Of a stretch of DNA of 17,822 bases, positions 14,997-17,822 are shown piece by piece. Source of the stretch: Bacteroidales bacterium UBA2030 (GTDB lineage Bacteria; Bacteroidota; Bacteroidia; Bacteroidales; TTA-H9). A model generated the notes under the pieces. That model was not told the DNA's origin and searched no databases. It was given only the letters and a program-made list of their open reading frames with translations. Every line of letters starts with the position of its first letter. The first letter of the stretch is position 1. The stretch lies in assembly GCA_002332755.1 (NCBI GenBank), contig DDBO01000188.1, positions 1-17,822 on the forward strand. The letters run 5' to 3'. The position numbers and the translations under genes were made by a program.

Positions 14997-17453
14997 TTAT
15001 ACCGTTCTGCCCTTTATTCCGAGCCATTTGCGAAAGTACAGATAATCGAGGTAGTAAACCAACCTTAAAGAAAGGGTATTTTTCTGAGGGGAAGAAAAGG
15101 TGTTCGAAAAAGCCTCGAAAAAAGGAAGACTGTGATTTTCATCCTCCGAAAAAGCCTCATTTTTCCAGACCAGGCTTAGAAGGCTGCCGGGCGAAAATTC
15201 CCACTGAAAAGTTGTCTCCAGATTAAAAGTACTGAAATAAAACCCCGTGGGCCCCGTATAAGCTTCCATCTTGGTTAATCCTCCTTTATCATTAAGGGTA
15301 AAATATTGGTCGAAATCGCCTGCATACGAATAGTGCCTGCCCCATAAGGTAAGCGAAAGGTTGTTTCGGAAATTGTAGGATGCCGAAATACTGTTTTCCA
15401 AGCCCCTTACTTTACGGTTTACAAAAACAACATTATCTCCCTTTTTTTCAAGATACCCTCTATCGTTTTCCCTTTCTTCCGCTTTAATGGAATAAACAAT
15501 AAACAAATGATCGCTTAGTCTTATTCTTGGTTCGAAAAATGCAGTAATGGCAGAGCCGTCGTATTCGATAAATTTAACAGAAAATCCGCCGTCAATTGCC
15601 AAAGGCTTTCGATAATCGCTGGAATAATTAAAACTAAAAGTGCCATAACGCGGAGAGACGTAGTAACGGTCTGCTGAACGGGGTTCATAAAAATCGTAGG
15701 TGTGAAAAGGGGATACTATCCCTGAAGCCCAGAAAGAAGTATATCGAAGATTTGTCACAAAAAGCTGCATCCGAAAGAAAGCCATTTCTGTTTTACCGGC
15801 CGACAAACGATGCTGGTGGGTGGCTATGGCCTTGAGGGTAAGATTACGTATGCGCCCTTTAGGATTGAAAATACGATAGATATATGTAAAAGATTTTTCA
15901 AAATAATCGCGTTGGGTAGTAATACCCATGTCGTTGGCGTTAAAATTCTTATTTACAACTTTCCCTGAAAAAGTAAATTGATTTACACCCGACATCTTAC
16001 CTGCACTCCAGGCAAAAGTGTTACCCAGGGTATTTTTATAGCCAAATCCCTCCTGATAGTCGAAATTCTGACTCAGCGCTGAGGATAATTCAAGTCCCCA
16101 TTTTTGCTTGTGGGTGTATAATTTTAAACCTCCGGCACTAACCCAGGCCCGAGAGTAATGGTCTTCACGCAATACACTGGTATTCATAAGCCAGGCAGAT
16201 GAACCATTTTTGAGCGCCTGGTCGATAACCATGACGTTGTAGTTGGTAAAAGGTTCGGTAAACTGCTGACGAGTGTGTCCGGTCAGGGTATCTTCAATTG
16301 TAGCATGCATGCGAGCCGTGAGGGCATTTAACACCCCAACCGCAAGACCTTTGCTGCTGCGACCTGAAATTTTGAAAGCATTAATCAAACGGGCCTGCGC
16401 AGGATTGTCAACAAGAACTTCGGCCGTATCCATAGAGGCAGCCACCTGATAAAAACCTGAGGGTGTACGACCAATTCTCCGGGAATAAAATAAATTCTCA
16501 CGGTCAAACAGGTCGGTGGCTTCATTGAAGAAAGGACGCTGTTCTTCATAAATCGTCTCAAAAGCTGTCAGATTCTTTATTTTGTCATCCGACTTCACCT
16601 GTGTGAAGTCAGGCAATAGCGTCATATCGAGAGTAAAAGCCTGATTGATGCCGTACTTCATGTCGAGCCCACCACTGTAAAACCACGACCAGTCGCTTTG
16701 TTTGGGAGAGGTTCCAGGAAAATGTTGAATTGAAGAAGATAGATAGGGATTGAACGAAAGCCGCAAAGGCAATTTCACTGAATGAATTCCTTCAAGCAAG
16801 CCCCACCATTGCAAAGGATTTTGCACCCCCTGAGGCTCAAGGCTCCATTGCGAAATCTCACGAAAACGCCGTATCTGTCTCTCCAGTTGTATTCCCCACA
16901 ATTGTATCTCTTGTCGGGGAAATCTTAAGGCAGAATAGGGTATCTCTATCTCAAGTGTCCAACCATCGCTATTGATGCTCGCGACACTTCTCCATACAGC
17001 ATCGTAGGTTTCATCCTGTATGCGTTCATCAACTTGCACACCACTGGCATATACCTTAAAAATGTAGGCATCCTGCTTGTTGTTGTATGTATCCAGGCTT
17101 ATGGCAAAATAATCGGCATTTAAATCCTCCTGATCTCGATTTCCCAATTGGCGCAGTATACTATCGGGGTGTGGATCAAAGAGTTTTACGCCTGCGTAAA
17201 TTGCATCATCAGTGTAAATGATCTTCACCTGGGTTGCAAAACGCGAAGGGCGACCATATTCAGGTTCATATTGCATGAAATCCCCCACAGCAGAAGCAGC
17301 ATTCCAACACGCATCATTGAGTCTTCCATCTACCTCAGGCTTCGTTTCACTACGAACAGCTACCATCATACGTGCCTCTTCTTCAGCAAGTAAGGCTGCT
17401 GGTAATACCCCAAAAATAAACATCCAAATAAAACGCAGAATACTTAATGACAT
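14997..17453 (-). CDS. DUF5916 outer-membrane-type protein with N-terminal CBM9-like domain
   Basis: An 818-residue protein. Residues 1-24 are a signal peptide (ILRFIWMFIFGVLPAALLA). Residues 28-205 match the carbohydrate-binding family 9 type beta-sandwich found in front of DUF5916: KPEVDGRLNDACWNAA, DDAIYAGVKLFDPHPD, ADYFAISLDTYNNKQDAYIF, WTLEIEIPYSALRF. The rest is DUF5916, with the diagnostic segment RPFFNEATDLFDREN and LFYSRRIG at about 300-327, followed by some 20 alternating strands, as in an outer-membrane barrel. Function is not established; ligand is probably a glycan or other polymer, by analogy only. ATG at 17453 is preferred to the in-frame TTG at 17456. The chain does not end in the aromatic residue often seen in barrels (it ends GRTV). 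lolD follows after 10 bases. Confidence 0.85.
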   Translation of the reverse strand: MSLSILRFIWMFIFGVLPAALLAEEEARMMVAVRSETKPEVDGRLNDACWNAASAVGDFMQYEPEYGRPSRFATQVKIIYTDDAIYAGVKLFDPHPDSILRQLGNRDQEDLNADYFAISLDTYNNKQDAYIFKVYASGVQVDERIQDETYDAVWRSVASINSDGWTLEIEIPYSALRFPRQEIQLWGIQLERQIRRFREISQWSLEPQGVQNPLQWWGLLEGIHSVKLPLRLSFNPYLSSSIQHFPGTSPKQSDWSWFYSGGLDMKYGINQAFTLDMTLLPDFTQVKSDDKIKNLTAFETIYEEQRPFFNEATDLFDRENLFYSRRIGRTPSGFYQVAASMDTAEVLVDNPAQARLINAFKISGRSSKGLAVGVLNALTARMHATIEDTLTGHTRQQFTEPFTNYNVMVIDQALKNGSSAWLMNTSVLREDHYSRAWVSAGGLKLYTHKQKWGLELSSALSQNFDYQEGFGYKNTLGNTFAWSAGKMSGVNQFTFSGKVVNKNFNANDMGITTQRDYFEKSFTYIYRIFNPKGRIRNLTLKAIATHQHRLSAGKTEMAFFRMQLFVTNLRYTSFWASGIVSPFHTYDFYEPRSADRYYVSPRYGTFSFNYSSDYRKPLAIDGGFSVKFIEYDGSAITAFFEPRIRLSDHLFIVYSIKAEERENDRGYLEKKGDNVVFVNRKVRGLENSISASYNFRNNLSLTLWGRHYSYAGDFDQYFTLNDKGGLTKMEAYTGPTGFYFSTFNLETTFQWEFSPGSLLSLVWKNEAFSEDENHSLPFFEAFSNTFSSPQKNTLSLRLVYYLDYLYFRKWLGIKGRTV

Positions 17454-17466
17454 CAAGTTATCTTTT

Positions 17467-17513
17467 GCTCTGAAAAGAGAGCTAATTTACGTAACCTTGC
17501 CAAAGTAGCAAGG
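17467..17513. repeat. Two small inverted repeats upstream of the DUF5916 gene
   Basis: CCTTGC (17495-17500) and GCAAGG (17508-17513) form a perfect 6-bp stem with a 7-base loop; GCTCT (17467-17471) and AGAGC (17478-17482) form a second with a 6-base loop. On the minus strand the loop of the first reads TACTTTG, which resembles the -7 promoter element but is one base short between TA and TTTG. The first lies 31 bases after the stop of the type IX-sorted gene, so it may act as a weak terminator (no T tract follows) or as an operator of the DUF5916 transcript. Confidence 0.35.
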
Positions 17514-17544
17514 CATCGTGGGATATTTAGATCCTGCACATCGC

Positions 17545-17822
17545 TTAACGAACCACTAGTTTTGTATATTCTCTTTCTCCCTTTGCCTGTTCGGCCATCA
17601 GCAAGTAAAAGCCGGGGGTGAGTTCGCCAGGCAGTGAAAACACGGCCTGACAGCTTCCTGTTGCCACAAAAGCTTCGCTTACACAGACTACCCTGCCCGA
17701 CATTTCCAGCAAGTGAATGGCGACATGGCCTGGACTGAGACCCGTTAAAGTTACCGCCTCGGCACCCCTGCGCACTGGATTCGGGTAAAGCCCTACCGCG
17801 CCGGTTGCGGATTCTTCCCTCA
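17545..17822 (-). CDS. C-terminal end of a secreted protein with type IX (Por) sorting domain
   Basis: The open frame runs off the right edge of the window, so only the last 91 residues are seen and the catalytic or binding part is unknown. The visible part is a classical type A sorting domain (TIGR04183-like): LYPNPV, LTGLSPGHVAIHLLEMSGRVV, LPGELTPGFYLLMAE and a basic end with EYTKLVVR. Such tails direct proteins through the type IX secretion system to the cell surface, where they are usually removed by PorU. A start at the GTG at 17775 would cut the conserved LYPNPV motif, so that start is not real. The gene ends about 90 bases before the DUF5916 ATG; separate or shared transcription is undecided. 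Confidence 0.85.
   Translation of the reverse strand, partial: REESATGAVGLYPNPVRRGAEAVTLTGLSPGHVAIHLLEMSGRVVCVSEAFVATGSCQAVFSLPGELTPGFYLLMAEQAKGEREYTKLVVR

Noticed and set aside
1..17822. Defence, CRISPR, toxin-antitoxin or prophage island
   Set aside because: No repeats arrays, integrase, transposase, phage genes or paired toxin-antitoxin genes are visible; base composition and gene layout look uniform. The AlbA_2 protein alone does not make a defence system.

Overview
The window looks like a chromosomal segment of a Bacteroidetes bacterium, most likely Bacteroidales/Marinilabiliales-like. Four things point there: a C-terminal tail of the type IX secretion (Por) sorting kind at the right edge, the family mix (DUF5916, DUF2279, AsmA-like protein with a charged C-terminal tail, fused HAD-GH65 enzyme), the absence of clear Shine-Dalgarno sequences, and several matches to the Bacteroidetes -7 promoter element TAnnTTTG in front of start codons. 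Gene density is high, no gap between genes exceeds about 160 bases, and I see no rRNA, tRNA, CRISPR array, transposase or phage gene. It reads mostly as core and ordinary accessory chromosome rather than a mobile island.

Left part (1-4007): the 3' end of glyA (serine hydroxymethyltransferase) closes with a strong terminator. Adenosine deaminase (add) follows with a small Dabb-domain protein behind it, then a convergent exported nitroreductase-like protein, and divergently from that a rather divergent aroC (chorismate synthase). These are one-carbon, purine salvage and shikimate pathway functions.

Centre (4059-12428): a large AsmA-like envelope protein with its own terminator, then a DUF1848 protein with a radical-SAM-like cysteine cluster at its extreme C terminus. 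Next is a two-gene minus-strand unit: a 1045-residue fusion of a beta-phosphoglucomutase-type HAD domain to a GH65 disaccharide phosphorylase/trehalase-type domain, followed by a uridine-kinase-like P-loop protein lacking two usual active-site residues. The fusion is consistent with splitting an alpha-glucoside with phosphate and turning beta-glucose 1-phosphate into glucose 6-phosphate in one polypeptide. Divergent from it lies an AlbA_2 (Schlafen-type) domain protein, which meets a 77-residue unknown protein tail to tail.

Right part (12553-17822): two exported proteins in a row (DUF2279, then a chitobiase C-terminal-domain protein). Convergent to them is a minus-strand pair, DUF5916 outer-membrane-type protein followed by a LolD-type ABC ATPase. 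Last is the 3' end of a secreted protein with a type IX sorting domain.

I did not find a convincing undescribed defence or mobile system. The most informative leads are the HAD-GH65/degenerate-kinase pair, the DUF1848 protein, the start codons that abut promoter boxes, and the small unknown gene with a good promoter.
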